Assembly (NCBI RefSeq): GCF_014648035.1 | Contig: NZ_BMQI01000052.1 | Location: 1-32,939 of the forward strand | Direction: 5' to 3' | DNA from: Shewanella algicola | GTDB taxonomy: Bacteria; Pseudomonadota; Gammaproteobacteria; Enterobacterales; Shewanellaceae | Length of the DNA stretch: 32,939 nt | Part shown: positions 32,728 to 32,939 of the stretch, piece by piece | How positions within the stretch are numbered: the stretch's first letter is position 1 | Layout of the letters: each line of letters begins with the position of its first letter | Program-made: the position numbers and the translations under genes | Notes under the pieces: model-generated | Told to the model about the DNA's origin: nothing | The model's input: the letters and a program-made list of their open reading frames with translations, nothing else | Database searches by the model: none

Positions 32728-32763
32728 AAGCCACTCCGGCAGTGTATGTCGGAGTGGCTTTTT
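32725..32763. terminator. Bidirectional rho-independent terminator
   Basis: AAAAAGCCACTCCG (32725-32738) pairs perfectly with CGGAGTGGCTTTTT (32750-32763) across an 11-base loop. It can end both the SulP-Usp operon and a possible minus-strand gene at the right edge. Confidence 0.92.
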
Positions 32764-32855
32764 GTTTATGGCTTGGTTACGGTGATTTAAGGCCTACGAG
32801 CACTTACATCGTGGCGCTTCGAAGGCTCCAGAGCATGGACTAATGTCACTTTGCT

Positions 32856-32939
32856 TCACTTCAACTTCATTAAACCCGTCTTATATGGACCCACCCGTTT
32901 TGCAAGTGATTTCGAAGCGTTAATAAACAAATTCATTGC
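32856..32939 (-). CDS. Possible C-terminal end of a minus-strand gene running off the window
   Basis: From the right edge the minus strand is open for 27 codons to a TGA at 32856. It ends with a basic tail (SLAKRVGPYKTGLMKLK). The strong bidirectional terminator lies 93 bases beyond. The protein is not recognised. The short open length could be chance. Confidence 0.3.
   Translation of the reverse strand, partial: AMNLFINASKSLAKRVGPYKTGLMKLK

Noticed and set aside
1..32939. CRISPR arrays, tRNA or rRNA genes, intact transposases, toxin-antitoxin or defence systems
   Set aside because: Nothing with the required repeats, motifs or gene pairs was found on either strand.

Overview
The window looks like chromosome of a marine gammaproteobacterium, most likely Shewanella or a close Alteromonadales relative. 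This rests on moderate AT-rich composition, a typical OmpR/EnvZ pair, Sel1-repeat lipoproteins, a Fur-controlled PepSY/DUF3649/DUF3325 operon, many LysR/AraC-type regulator-target pairs and small dispersed palindromic repeats. No rRNA, tRNA, CRISPR array, phage or intact insertion sequence is visible.

Left part (1-6600): the tail of a TonB-dependent receptor, apparently out of frame near the left edge, is fused by a TAATG overlap to a secreted thioredoxin-like protein. A small unknown ORF follows, then a divergent nimT-like exporter / nimR-like AraC regulator pair. Next come a 680-residue Sel1-repeat lipoprotein, a small secreted protein with a calcium-loop-like motif, and an orphan periplasmic solute-binding protein.

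Middle-left (6600-15000): a secreted lipase/esterase sits with an unknown membrane-anchored partner. They are followed by a yiaW-yiaV-like pair (DUF3302 plus HlyD-type fusion protein), a PAS-GGEEF diguanylate cyclase, a possible small RNA with a strong terminator, and a two-subunit Tat-exported molybdenum hydroxylase of the IorA/IorB type.

Middle (15000-23850): a non-coding stretch ends in a Fur box that controls three overlapping membrane-protein genes (DUF3325, DUF3649, PepSY/PiuB-like). After this come a pirin-DoxX pair with a divergent LysR, a YdhP/AraJ-like MFS exporter with its own divergent LysR, a DUF2937 membrane protein and a Prx5-type peroxiredoxin.

Right part (23850-32939): the minus strand carries a chemoreceptor, envZ, ompR and an unknown secreted protein built of two similar modules. 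A 1.07-kb non-coding region then holds two MITE-like elements with imperfect terminal inverted repeats and several palindromes. It leads into a SulP transporter-universal stress protein operon. Past this lie short GATAGCTAA repeats, a strong bidirectional terminator and perhaps the end of a minus-strand gene.

The strongest themes are stress, redox and envelope functions with local regulators: three divergent regulator/target pairs, one Fur operon and OmpR/EnvZ. The least explained items are the lipase partner, the duplicated-module protein upstream of ompR, the small-RNA candidate at about 12.0-12.17 kb and the repeat elements. I found no clear new defence or mobile system.
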